Part shown: positions 38,488 through 46,441 of the stretch, one piece after another
How the letters are laid out: each line of letters opens with the position of its first letter
Numbering within the stretch: the first letter of the stretch is position 1
The notes under the pieces: model-generated
Told to the model about the DNA's origin: nothing
The model's input: only the letters and a program-made list of their open reading frames with translations
The model's database searches: none
Assembly: GCF_900240975.1 (NCBI RefSeq)
Contig: NZ_LT968776.1
Location: 2,103,482-2,167,481, forward strand
DNA from: Mycobacterium sp. 4858
Lineage (GTDB): Bacteria; Actinomycetota; Actinomycetes; Mycobacteriales; Mycobacteriaceae
Length of the DNA: 64,000 bases
Reading direction: 5' to 3'
Made by a program: the position numbers and the translations under genes

Positions 38488-41397
38488 ATGGCGCAGTGGG
38501 TGCCGCCCCCGCTCCCGGCCGAATTGATCGCTCGTCGCCGGGGTCCGCTCGTGGGTCGCGACGCGGAACTGGCGGTGTTCGAGCAGGCCTGGGAGCGGGT
38601 CGAGCGGGGCAATCGCCAGGCGATCTTCGTCGGGGGCGAGCCCGGGGCCGGTAAGACGCGCCTGGCCGCGGAGGTCGCAGGAACGCTGCACGACCACGGC
38701 GTCGCGGTGCTGGTGGGTAGTTCGACCGCCGACGAGGATCTGCCCTACGCACCGTTCGCCGAAGCGCTCGACCGGCTGCTGATCGCCGGTCCGCCGGGCG
38801 CCATGGCCGAAGCGCTCGGCGACGCGGGGCCGCAGCTGCGGCGGCTGTCGTCGCACGTGGTTCGGCATTTGCCCGCCGCAGGCCCGGCCCCGGACGCCGG
38901 TTCGCAGCGGCACGCCCTCTTCGACGCGTTGACCGGCTTCCTGCGGCGGCTGGCAGTCGATCGACCGATCGCGCTCATCCTCGACGACCTGCACTGGGCG
39001 CAGCTTCCCACGCTCGCGCTGCTCGAGCACGTGCTGGTCGGGTGCGCCGATGTGCGCGCGCTGGTGGTGGTCACGTTCCGCACGACCGAGCCCGACCGGT
39101 CCGCCGATCTGGCCACCCGGCTGGCCGAACTGCACCGATTCGACGGGGTGCGGCGGCTGGACCTGGCGGGCCTGGACACGGAGGCGATCGCCGAGTTCGT
39201 GGCGCGCACACAGCAACTCGCCCCCGCGTCGGCGCGCACGGCCGCCGCCCTGCTGCGCGAGAGGACCGGCGGCAATCCGTTCTTCCTGACCGAACTCGTC
39301 AATGAGCTCGAAATCCGCGGCGGCCTCGCCACGTTGGGCACGCAGCACACCGTCCCCGCGTCGATCGGCGACGCCATCGCCCGCCGCCTCGCCGGACTGG
39401 GCACAGGCGTGCGTGCGGTCATCGAGCAGGCGGCGGTGCTGGGCCAGACGTTCGACCTGCCGGCGTTGATCTCGACGTGCGGGCCGGAGCCCGCCGGAAC
39501 GTTGGCGGCTGTCGATTCGGCCGAGGCCGTGGGGTTGGTGCGCGCCGTTCACGACTCCGACGGCGAGTTCGCCTTCGTGCACGCGCTGACCCGGGAAGCG
39601 GTGCTCGGCGGGATGGCCGCGTCGCGGCTGCGGGTCATGCACGCGCGCGCCGCCGAGGCGCTCGAGGGCCGCGGCGACCCGGCGCTAGTTCCGCGCCTGG
39701 CCAACCACTACCTGCGCGCGCACGTGCTGGGCTACCACGAGCAGGCGTTGCGGTACGCGCGTCAGGCGGCCCGGATGGCCGAGCACAGCCTGGCCTATGA
39801 GGACGCGGCCAAGTGGTTCGAGCGGGCCGCCTCGCTTCCCGAGCTCAGCCTGGCCGAGCGGGCCAGGCTGCAGCTCGACGCGGCCGCCAACCACGTGCGC
39901 GGCGGCTCGTTCGCGCGGGCACGGGCCATCTACGAGCGCATCGGCGCGACCGACGACCCGCTCATGCGCCTGGAGGCGGCCGTCGGCTACGAAGAGGCCA
40001 ATTGGCGCCCGGGCCAATCGACTTCGAAGGCCGCCGACTTGTTGGCGTCGGCTCTGGAGTCGTGCGGGCTGCGCGCGGAGGACCCGCGCTATGTGCAGGC
40101 GCTCGGCAGCTTCGGCCGGGCGTTGGCCTTCGCCGGCGAGGCGCCGCGGGCGCGCGAGGTCGGCGCCGACGCCATCGAGCGCGCGCGGGCCGGCGGCGAC
40201 CCGGCGGTCCTGCTGCACACGCTGAAAACCAGCCTATGGCAGGGCCTCACCCCGGAGATGAGTGAGATCCAGGCCGAGCGCGCGGCCGAGGTATCCCGCA
40301 TGGCGCTATCGCGCCGCGACTACGAGTCATTGGGCGCGGCATCGCATTTCCACGCCCAGGTCAGCTACCTGGCCGGCCGGCCTGAAGGCCTCGGCGCCGC
40401 GACCGCCGACATGCGGCGAGCGGCACAAAGCTGCGGTCAACCCGCCTTCGGCTTCGTCGGCGCGTGCATCGAGCAGGCGCTGGCCTACCTGCGCGGCGAC
40501 TTCCCCGGCGCCGAACGATGGGCCGACATCGCCTTGCGCACAGGCGATTTGTTCGGCGCCGACGACACCGAGGGCTCCAACGGGGTCCAGATGTTCATGA
40601 TCCGCCGCGAGACCGGCGATTTGAAGAGGTTCGGCGGGTTCATCGACGGCAGCGAGACGTTCGCCGGCCGCTGGGTGCCCGGGCTGCTCGCCCTGTACAC
40701 CGAGCTGCAGTGCGAGCGCGGCATGACCCGCGCGCTCGACCAACTGCTCAACCGCAACCTGGGCGAGCGACTCGAGGATGCGCAGTGGCCGATGGAGCTC
40801 GCGTTCATGGTCGAGGCTGCGGTGCGGCTTACCCGCCTCGACGCGGTCCGCACGCTGCGCCCGTTCGTCGGGCGTTACGCCGGAAAGAACCTGGTGGCCG
40901 GGCAGTTCGTCGCGCTGTTCGGCAGCGCGGACCGGTACCTGGCCCGCATGGCGGCGCTCTGCGGGGACCACGCGGCGGCCGACCGTCACTTCGCCGTGGC
41001 GATCCAGATGGACCGGCGGATGGGTGCGGTGGTCCACATCAGCGAGACGTTGGCGCGGCACGCGGTGTTCGCCGCGTCATGCGGACACACCGACGATGCC
41101 CGGCGCCTGGCCGGGGAGGCGCGCGCCATCGCCGGTGCGATCGGCCAGACCCGGGTCGTCGACCTGGCGGATTCGGTGCTCACCGCGCCTCCCGTGGGGC
41201 CCGACGGTCTGACGGAACGGGAGGTCGAGGTGCTGCGGCTGCTGGCTGAGGGGTTGAGCAACCGCGCGATCGGCGAGCGCCTTTTCATCAGCACCAACAC
41301 TGCGGCCAACCATGTGCGCAACATCCTGATCAAGACGGGGGCGGCCAACCGGACACAGGCAGCGATGTACGCCGCAGATCACGAACTCCTGGGGTAG
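38488..41397 (+). CDS. LuxR-family regulator with AAA ATPase domain
   Basis: The 969-residue protein opens with PLVGRDAELAVFEQAWERV and a Walker A motif GGEPGAGKTRL (Lys56), then Walker B LALILDDLHWAQ-type text (IALILDDLHWAQLPTLALL) in a STAND-like AAA domain. A helical repeat middle (TPR-like, about residues 400-880) leads to a C-terminal LuxR helix-turn-helix: LTEREVEVLRLLAEGLSNRA, IGERLFISTNTAANHVRNIL. Large ATP-dependent activators of this type switch on by ligand binding to the repeat region. The ATG follows a TTGAGACC leader. The palindrome at 38431-38456 is the likely autoregulatory site. The target genes are unknown. Confidence 0.92.
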   Translation: MAQWVPPPLPAELIARRRGPLVGRDAELAVFEQAWERVERGNRQAIFVGGEPGAGKTRLAAEVAGTLHDHGVAVLVGSSTADEDLPYAPFAEALDRLLIAGPPGAMAEALGDAGPQLRRLSSHVVRHLPAAGPAPDAGSQRHALFDALTGFLRRLAVDRPIALILDDLHWAQLPTLALLEHVLVGCADVRALVVVTFRTTEPDRSADLATRLAELHRFDGVRRLDLAGLDTEAIAEFVARTQQLAPASARTAAALLRERTGGNPFFLTELVNELEIRGGLATLGTQHTVPASIGDAIARRLAGLGTGVRAVIEQAAVLGQTFDLPALISTCGPEPAGTLAAVDSAEAVGLVRAVHDSDGEFAFVHALTREAVLGGMAASRLRVMHARAAEALEGRGDPALVPRLANHYLRAHVLGYHEQALRYARQAARMAEHSLAYEDAAKWFERAASLPELSLAERARLQLDAAANHVRGGSFARARAIYERIGATDDPLMRLEAAVGYEEANWRPGQSTSKAADLLASALESCGLRAEDPRYVQALGSFGRALAFAGEAPRAREVGADAIERARAGGDPAVLLHTLKTSLWQGLTPEMSEIQAERAAEVSRMALSRRDYESLGAASHFHAQVSYLAGRPEGLGAATADMRRAAQSCGQPAFGFVGACIEQALAYLRGDFPGAERWADIALRTGDLFGADDTEGSNGVQMFMIRRETGDLKRFGGFIDGSETFAGRWVPGLLALYTELQCERGMTRALDQLLNRNLGERLEDAQWPMELAFMVEAAVRLTRLDAVRTLRPFVGRYAGKNLVAGQFVALFGSADRYLARMAALCGDHAAADRHFAVAIQMDRRMGAVVHISETLARHAVFAASCGHTDDARRLAGEARAIAGAIGQTRVVDLADSVLTAPPVGPDGLTEREVEVLRLLAEGLSNRAIGERLFISTNTAANHVRNILIKTGAANRTQAAMYAADHELLG

Positions 41398-41404
41398 CGC
41401 CGCG

Positions 41405-41674
41405 TCAGATGTCGGACAGGGCCCCGTCCGGCATCATGCGGTCTTTCACTTCGACGACGGCGTCGGCGGGCAGACCCGCGCGGGCGGCCGCGGACCTGAT
41501 GGCCTCCGGCGACGGCGCCTCGTAGAGGCAGTACGTCTTCCGCTTGTCCGCCGACAGGAACGAATACATCCAGCGAACGCCCTCCAGGTCGTTGATCCGG
41601 TTGATACCGTCGGCAACCTCGAGGCTCGGTTCCAAGTCCTCGGCGAAGTTGCGCTCGACCATGAAGATGGGCAC
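41405..41674 (-). CDS. DUF4242 family protein (SCO4226-like)
   Basis: The 89-residue protein fits the DUF4242 ferredoxin-like fold: MPIFMVERNFAEDLEPSLEV, VRWMYSFLSADKRKTYCLYE, APSPEAIRSAAARAGLPADA. Its Streptomyces relative SCO4226 is a nickel-binding protein (established knowledge), but the ligand here is unproven. A GGAGTCCGCC leader lies upstream. It converges with the LuxR gene, 7 bp apart. Confidence 0.82.
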   Translation of the reverse strand: MPIFMVERNFAEDLEPSLEVADGINRINDLEGVRWMYSFLSADKRKTYCLYEAPSPEAIRSAAARAGLPADAVVEVKDRMMPDGALSDI

Positions 41675-41749
41675 GGCGGACTCCTGTCACTGTCTTGGGT
41701 CAGCCTAAGCCGTCGACGACGCTGAAGGCACGGGAATTCCCGGCGGGCA

Positions 41750-41875
41750 TCACTCCCCCGCCGTCTCGGCCTGACCGGCGAGCAACGCCTGCAACGTCTC
41801 GCGCAATTCGGCCAGCCGCCGTCGGCCCAGGATCCGCTCCCATCGACTCTCCAAATCAACCGCGCTGGAACGCAT
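41750..41875 (-). pseudogene. Possible MarR-type regulator C-terminal remnant
   Basis: The leftward frame ends in SAVDLESRWERILGRRRLAE followed by LRETLQALLAGQAETAGE, the pattern of a MarR-family C-terminal helix (E-x2-W-x2-x-LG-x-RR-x2-x-L). No helix-turn-helix precedes it. It and the fragment at 41964 suggest that this gap is gene debris. Confidence 0.4.
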
Positions 41876-41963
41876 TACACGTAGGGCACGGCGACCGCGG
41901 CATGAGCTCGATGATCCGGCTTCGCGCGTCCCGGGGCATCCTGCGGGTTGGGCTCCCGGGTGA

Positions 41964-42038
41964 TGCATCCCCCCGCACTCGACGGCCCTGGACGCCACCG
42001 ACACCATCTGGCGGTTCTTCGCCGCCAACCATCGTTAG
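41964..42038 (+). pseudogene. Possible PHB-depolymerase/LpqC-like C-terminal remnant
   Basis: After an in-frame TGA the frame gives STALDATDTIWRFFAANHR and a TAG stop. The D-A-T-x-x-I-W-x-F-F pattern is that of the C-terminal end of PHB-depolymerase-type esterases. Only about 20 residues support the assignment, and no upstream part remains. Confidence 0.35.
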
Positions 42039-42108
42039 GGCGCGCCGATTCTCTGAACTCCTAGAGAATGCCCTTCCGCCGGCGGCCCCCGGTTGTTACC
42101 GTTCCGTG

Positions 42109-43407
42109 ATGCGCCGGGTTGGGGGAGCTTTCGCCGTCCTACTGATCATCGCCTCGGCTCTGACCGGCCTGCCGAATGCGGGCAGCGCCCACGCCGACGG
42201 CGGGGACGAACCGCAATACGCGCAGTTCTACACGCCGCCCGACCCATTGCCGCCCGGCCAACCGGGCGACCTGATCCGCACCGAGCCGTCACGACTGGTG
42301 CTGGAGCCGTCGGGCCAGCTGGGCGCCATCATGGCCACCGGTACACGAATCATGTACCGCAGCACCGATACCCGGGGCAACCCAATCGCTGTCACCGGCA
42401 CCTACTTCGAGCCCTACAACGACTGGCCGGGCCGCGGACCGCGTCCCTTGATCAGTTACGCGCCGGGCACCCAGGGCCAGGGCAATCAGTGCGCCCCCTC
42501 GCGAATGTTCAACCAGGGCATCCACTATTCGGGCGGCTGGGACATCATGTTCAACTACGAGGAGCTGTTCGTCGCGACGATGGTTGCCCGTGGCTTCGCC
42601 ATCGTGATGACGGACTACGAAGGGCTCGGCACCACGTCCATGCACACCTACGTGGGCCGCGTGGCCGAGGGACAGGCCGTGCTCGACGCCGCCCGGGCCG
42701 CCATGAAGCTGCCCGGGGCGTCGCTGGATCCCCATGGGCCGGTGGCTTTTTGGGGCTACTCACAGGGTGGCGGCGCGACGGCGTCGGCGGCTGAGCTGGC
42801 GTCGGCCTATGCTCCTGACCTCCATATCGTGGGTACCTACGCCGGGGCGCCGCCGGCCAACCTCAAGGAGCTCCTGCCATATGCGGACGGCAGTGCCCTG
42901 GTCGGCGTCGTCGGGTACGCGCTCAACAGCGTCATGGCCGCCTATCCGGAGTTCGCCGACGTCATCCGTTCCAAGATGACCCCCAGGGGGCTGGCGATGC
43001 TCGAATCGGTCTCACGCCAGTGCGTCGGTCAGACCTTGCTGGACTTCATGTTTCGCCACATCCAGCCCTACTTCACCGAAGACATCAATCAACTGATCAA
43101 CGAGGAGCCGTTCAACACCATGTTCGAAGACCAGCGGATCGGGCGCTACAAGCCCGACGCCCCGGTATTGATCGACAGCAACCGCTACGACCCGCTGGTG
43201 CCCTGGACGGCCGCCAATCAACTCGGTCGCGACTGGTGCGCCCAGGGCGCCGACGTGGAATTCCGCACCAACGAGGAGCCGCCGTTCCTCAACAAGCTCG
43301 TGATCAACCATGCCCTGCCGATGCTCGTCGACGGTGAACCGGCCATGCAATGGATCGCCGCCCGCTTCAACGGAGAACCGACCGCGCCCAACTGCGGTCA
43401 GTTTTAG
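42109..43407 (+). CDS. Secreted lipase (LIP family)
   Basis: The 432-residue protein has a signal peptide (MRRVGGAFAVLLIIASALTG, cleavage probably after AHA) and the LIP secretory lipase family layout: FYTPPDPLPPGQPGDLIRTE, IMYRSTDTRGNPIAVTGTYF, a nucleophile in FWGYSQGGGATASAAEL (Ser218), PVLIDSNRYDPLVPWTAAN (Asp region) and NHALPMLVDGEPAMQWI (catalytic His). It would act on esters or lipids outside the cell. Either GTG 42106 or ATG 42109 could start it; the long open frame from 41695 is not supported. Regulation is not visible. Confidence 0.9.
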   Translation: MRRVGGAFAVLLIIASALTGLPNAGSAHADGGDEPQYAQFYTPPDPLPPGQPGDLIRTEPSRLVLEPSGQLGAIMATGTRIMYRSTDTRGNPIAVTGTYFEPYNDWPGRGPRPLISYAPGTQGQGNQCAPSRMFNQGIHYSGGWDIMFNYEELFVATMVARGFAIVMTDYEGLGTTSMHTYVGRVAEGQAVLDAARAAMKLPGASLDPHGPVAFWGYSQGGGATASAAELASAYAPDLHIVGTYAGAPPANLKELLPYADGSALVGVVGYALNSVMAAYPEFADVIRSKMTPRGLAMLESVSRQCVGQTLLDFMFRHIQPYFTEDINQLINEEPFNTMFEDQRIGRYKPDAPVLIDSNRYDPLVPWTAANQLGRDWCAQGADVEFRTNEEPPFLNKLVINHALPMLVDGEPAMQWIAARFNGEPTAPNCGQF

Positions 43408-43539
43408 GTTGAGCCCATCGCAGCGCGCAGAAAGCACAACGCGCCCGAGCCGGCGCTGGTCGAAGACCAGGCCATCGTCACGCTCGCCTTCACCAACGGG
43501 ATCATGGCGAGTGACTCCGACGACGCCGGTGACCGGCCC

Positions 43540-44049
43540 CTATGTCTGGCCGACGTTCTCGGACCGGCTCAATTCGGCAACGACTGTGGTGACCCAGCGC
43601 CGCACGTGCGCGGGGCTGCGCCAGTCGCCGGCCTTGTTCTTCGCCATCGCGCTGGCGGGGAAGCCTTTCGCGTCAGGCGCCAGAAACCCGCCGAAGGTCA
43701 CATGACCGCGGGCGCCCACGCGGTCAGCCAATTTCGCGACTTGCTTCGTGGGCGGGATGTCGTGCTCCTCGGCTGAACCATCCAGGGGACCGCTACTGAC
43801 CAGCCAAACCGGCAAGCCACGTAACGCCGACGCGTGGCGGCGCACGAAGCGTCGCGCGTGGTGGTGCCACCTGTTGGCGTACAGACCGCCGGCGACGATC
43901 ACCGCGCCGACGTCGCCGAACTCCCCAACGTCTTTGGCCGCCATCACTTCGGCCTCACACCCGGCCTCGGTCAGTGCGTCACCGATCATGGCGGCCAACC
44001 CGGCGGTACCACCCCGCTTGGAACCGAAACACACCAGAACGCGCATCAT
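43540..44049 (-). CDS. Flavodoxin-like protein
   Basis: The 169-residue protein has a flavodoxin fold: MRVLVCFGSKRGGTAGLAAM (phosphate loop, S-K-x-G-x-T), then VGAVIVAGGLYANRWHHHAR and LPVWLVSSGPLDGSAEE, GHVTFGGFLAPDAKGF. The pattern resembles the flavodoxin-5 group related to protoporphyrinogen oxidase HemG, common in actinobacteria. The start overlaps the upstream SRPBCC-like gene stop by 4 bp (ATGA), so the two are co-translated. Its partner protein and role are unknown. Confidence 0.82.
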   Translation of the reverse strand: MMRVLVCFGSKRGGTAGLAAMIGDALTEAGCEAEVMAAKDVGEFGDVGAVIVAGGLYANRWHHHARRFVRRHASALRGLPVWLVSSGPLDGSAEEHDIPPTKQVAKLADRVGARGHVTFGGFLAPDAKGFPASAMAKNKAGDWRSPAHVRRWVTTVVAELSRSENVGQT

Positions 44050-44648
44050 CTACTCCCGTCTGCTGTCGCCGCCTCGGCGTCGGCCTTGATCGCCCAGAGC
44101 GTCGCGCGCATGATGTGGGCGACGAAGGGCCGGATCAGCCACCAGTAACGCAGGAAGCGCCGTCGTGAATCCGGATCCGTTGTCGTGGTCCGGCATTGGT
44201 AGCTCAGCGCGGTGTGATCCTGCCCGCAGGGCAACACCGAGAAGTTTGCGGCGATCTTTCCCCAACCAGGTTCGTGGAAGCCGCCGAAGTCCGCCGGTGC
44301 AACGTCACGCCATTCGATGACCGGCCGCCAAAACTTGCCGACGGCGCCGAAGGCGATCTCGCGGTCGGGTTGTTCACCAAGCGGCAACCAGCCCGGCAAA
44401 GCGATCGGCTCGGACATCACGAGTCGCGGTGGCGTCGGGCCGGCCCTTCCCCTCAACCGCTCCGGCAGGCCGCGAATCCACATCGACGCCGTCAACAGCG
44501 GCGTGCGTACGGTGAGCAAGTCCAGCGCTCTGGCCGCCTGGAAAGTCGTCGACACGTCCGCGGCCACCATCACCTGCTCAGCGATCATCGTGTCGAATAT
44601 CGGAACAGCCGCTTCGATCAGGAGACGTTGTGGGCGGACTTGCGCCAT
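44046..44648 (-). CDS. Conserved hypothetical protein, SRPBCC-like
   Basis: The 200-residue product starts MAQVRPQRLLIEAAVPIFDT and has VMVAADVSTTFQAARALDL, LPLGEQPDREIAFGAVGKFW, and a closing RRRFLRYWWLIRPFVAHIMR helix. The layout, an N-terminal strand and helix, a beta-rich centre and a long C-terminal helix, resembles SRPBCC/DUF2867-type proteins of mycobacteria. No catalytic motif is evident. It is co-translated with the flavodoxin-like gene. Confidence 0.6.
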   Translation of the reverse strand: MAQVRPQRLLIEAAVPIFDTMIAEQVMVAADVSTTFQAARALDLLTVRTPLLTASMWIRGLPERLRGRAGPTPPRLVMSEPIALPGWLPLGEQPDREIAFGAVGKFWRPVIEWRDVAPADFGGFHEPGWGKIAANFSVLPCGQDHTALSYQCRTTTTDPDSRRRFLRYWWLIRPFVAHIMRATLWAIKADAEAATADGSR

Positions 44649-44796
44649 AACGCAATCGTCTATTCAGCCGTCGTCGGGTTCTAGGGCCGCTGTTCCCTTC
44701 CGCATAGGACGTTTGGCACACCACTGTGCGCTTCTCGTCGGGGTTTGATCCCGCTCTTTACCAGGCCCTGCTGAGCAGCCACGAAAAGCCTTGCAA

Positions 44797-45525
44797 TCAT
44801 CCAGGACCCGGCAGGGCCTCGGCGCGTTGTTTGATGCCGAGCATCATCTTGCGGACCATCGCGAAATGCAGCGGTTCTCCGATTCCGTAGTCGATGATCG
44901 CACCCGCCGTACGAAGCATTCCGGAGCGACGGGGCGCCAGTGACCGCAACCATCCCGCATCCCGGTCGCGAACCAACAGCCGGGTGCGGTTTTCGTCCAA
45001 CGGCAACAATACGAATGCCCACGTTCCGATCACCAGTGCACGCTCGGGCTCGAGAACCGTCACCGGACTGCCGATCTGCATCGGCCCGAACGACCCCGTG
45101 TTGATCCGATCGCCGAGCGCGATCTTCTGCAGTTCGGGATGGATGCGGGTGGCGGAGCGATTCCCCTCGATGTAGTGCACGGTGCCGGGGAACAGGTACC
45201 GTTCGATCCAGTCGTAGCTGTAGAAGCCTGCCCGGCGATCGCCGATCTGCACAAGCCATGGCCATATCGCGGCGGCCGGCGCGTTGACGGTCAGTGCCCG
45301 CGTGTGGTGAGTCATGACGTCGGCGACTATCTCGTCGCCCGCCAATGGCATCCGTTGCTCGGCTTCGGTGGCGCCCCAGTCCAAAATGGCGGGCCTGATC
45401 AACGTGTCGTAGCCGATCAATCCGAGAACCGTAACGATCAACCTCGTCGTCTTGGGCTTCGCGCGGGACACGAGACCAACGTAGATCCTTCCGCGACTTT
45501 CGCGATGGGCCTTGGTCATCGGCAA
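44797..45525 (-). CDS. SRPBCC-like protein with N-terminal membrane segment
   Basis: The 242-residue protein has a hydrophobic segment near residue 30 (RLIVTVLGLIGYDTLIRPAI) and an SRPBCC-like domain with TRALTVNAPAAAIWPWLVQI, RRAGFYSYDWIERYL and SPVTVLEPERALVIGTWAFV. The alanine-rich NAPAAxIWPWLxQ stretch is typical of these small-molecule-binding relatives. It follows a TetR gene by 35 bp on the same strand, so it is probably in that operon. Ligand unknown. Confidence 0.75.
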   Translation of the reverse strand: MPMTKAHRESRGRIYVGLVSRAKPKTTRLIVTVLGLIGYDTLIRPAILDWGATEAEQRMPLAGDEIVADVMTHHTRALTVNAPAAAIWPWLVQIGDRRAGFYSYDWIERYLFPGTVHYIEGNRSATRIHPELQKIALGDRINTGSFGPMQIGSPVTVLEPERALVIGTWAFVLLPLDENRTRLLVRDRDAGWLRSLAPRRSGMLRTAGAIIDYGIGEPLHFAMVRKMMLGIKQRAEALPGPG

Positions 45526-45560
45526 GAGGTGCTGTTGCCCGGCACGGGCTCGGTCTGCTG

Positions 45561-46223
45561 CTAGGGCTTTTCAGCGTGTCCGTCGCGGCTTGGGCGCGTG
45601 AGTTGGCGGTCAAGCGCGCCGGTGATGTCCGTGGTGGTCACGACGAGGGCGGTCATGAACTCGATGAGCTGAGGTTGACTGACATCGATTTGGTGTCGGT
45701 ACCACTGGGCGGTCAGCTCAAGGAGGCCCGCGACGACCGTCAACGCGGTCAGCATGATGTTTTCGTCGGCGCCGGCGGCCTCGCCGAGCAGCGCTCGCAC
45801 CTGCGCGACCATGACCTGAGTGAGGACGCCGATCACCTCGTGCCGCCGGGCGGCGAGCGCCTCTGCCGTTTGCAGCTCGATCAGGAGCCGCGGGCGCCGC
45901 GGATCTTCGTCAATGAAGCCGAATGCGAACTCGAGGACGGCCCGAACGCGCGCCTTGAGTTCGTGCGGTGACTCCGCGACCGTCGCCATGATCCCCGTCA
46001 GCGCACGGTTGAACTGGTCTTCGAAAGTGGCGATCAGTAACTCATGGCAGTCGCGGAAGCTCTCGTAGAAGTAGCGGTCATTGAGCCCCGCGCTCGCGCT
46101 GACCGCCCGTACCCGCAGGTTGCTCACCCCGTGCTCGGCGATGGTGTCGAACGCGGCCTCGATGAGTTGCCCGCGGCGCTGTTCACGCCGCTGATCAGCG
46201 GTTAGGCCGCGATGCACTGCCAT
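45561..46223 (-). CDS. TetR family transcriptional regulator
   Basis: The 220-residue protein has the TetR helix-turn-helix (LIEAAFDTIAEHGVSNLRVR, AVSASAGLNDRYFYESFRD) and a ligand-binding domain (ALTVVAGLLELTAQWYRHQI). It is divergent from the MmpL-type transporter and separated by 218 bp containing two strong inverted repeats at 46279-46326. The usual role of such TetR-MmpL pairs is repression of the transporter, relieved by a lipid or drug. It precedes the SRPBCC gene by 35 bp. Confidence 0.93.
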   Translation of the reverse strand: MAVHRGLTADQRREQRRGQLIEAAFDTIAEHGVSNLRVRAVSASAGLNDRYFYESFRDCHELLIATFEDQFNRALTGIMATVAESPHELKARVRAVLEFAFGFIDEDPRRPRLLIELQTAEALAARRHEVIGVLTQVMVAQVRALLGEAAGADENIMLTALTVVAGLLELTAQWYRHQIDVSQPQLIEFMTALVVTTTDITGALDRQLTRPSRDGHAEKP

Positions 46224-46278
46224 TCGAGACCCAGCTCCTTCTTTTCGTTCGGCTCGCGAACTTGCGCTCGCGCCCAGC

Positions 46279-46326
46279 TTTGGTGAAGGATCTCACCAAA
46301 GCGCTTTGGTGAATTGCTTCACCAAA
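46279..46326. promoter_or_regulatory. Two tandem inverted repeats between TetR and MmpL genes
   Basis: Repeat A: TTTGGTGA (46279-46286) and TCACCAAA (46293-46300), six bases apart. Repeat B: TTTGGTGAA (46305-46313) and TTCACCAAA (46318-46326), four bases apart. Both are perfect and share the core TTTGGTGA. Adjacent arms also form ACCAAAGCGCTTTGGT. They are the likely double operator of the TetR protein at 45561. Confidence 0.72.
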
Positions 46327-46441
46327 CCATCATAGGGGGAGCTGTGAGACGGGGGACCTTTTCGGGGATCGGCGTGACCTGCTGCCGACCGAACCATGCC
46401 GGTGTTGTTCGCGGTGGGTGGCCGTTGGTCAGGGGACTGCG

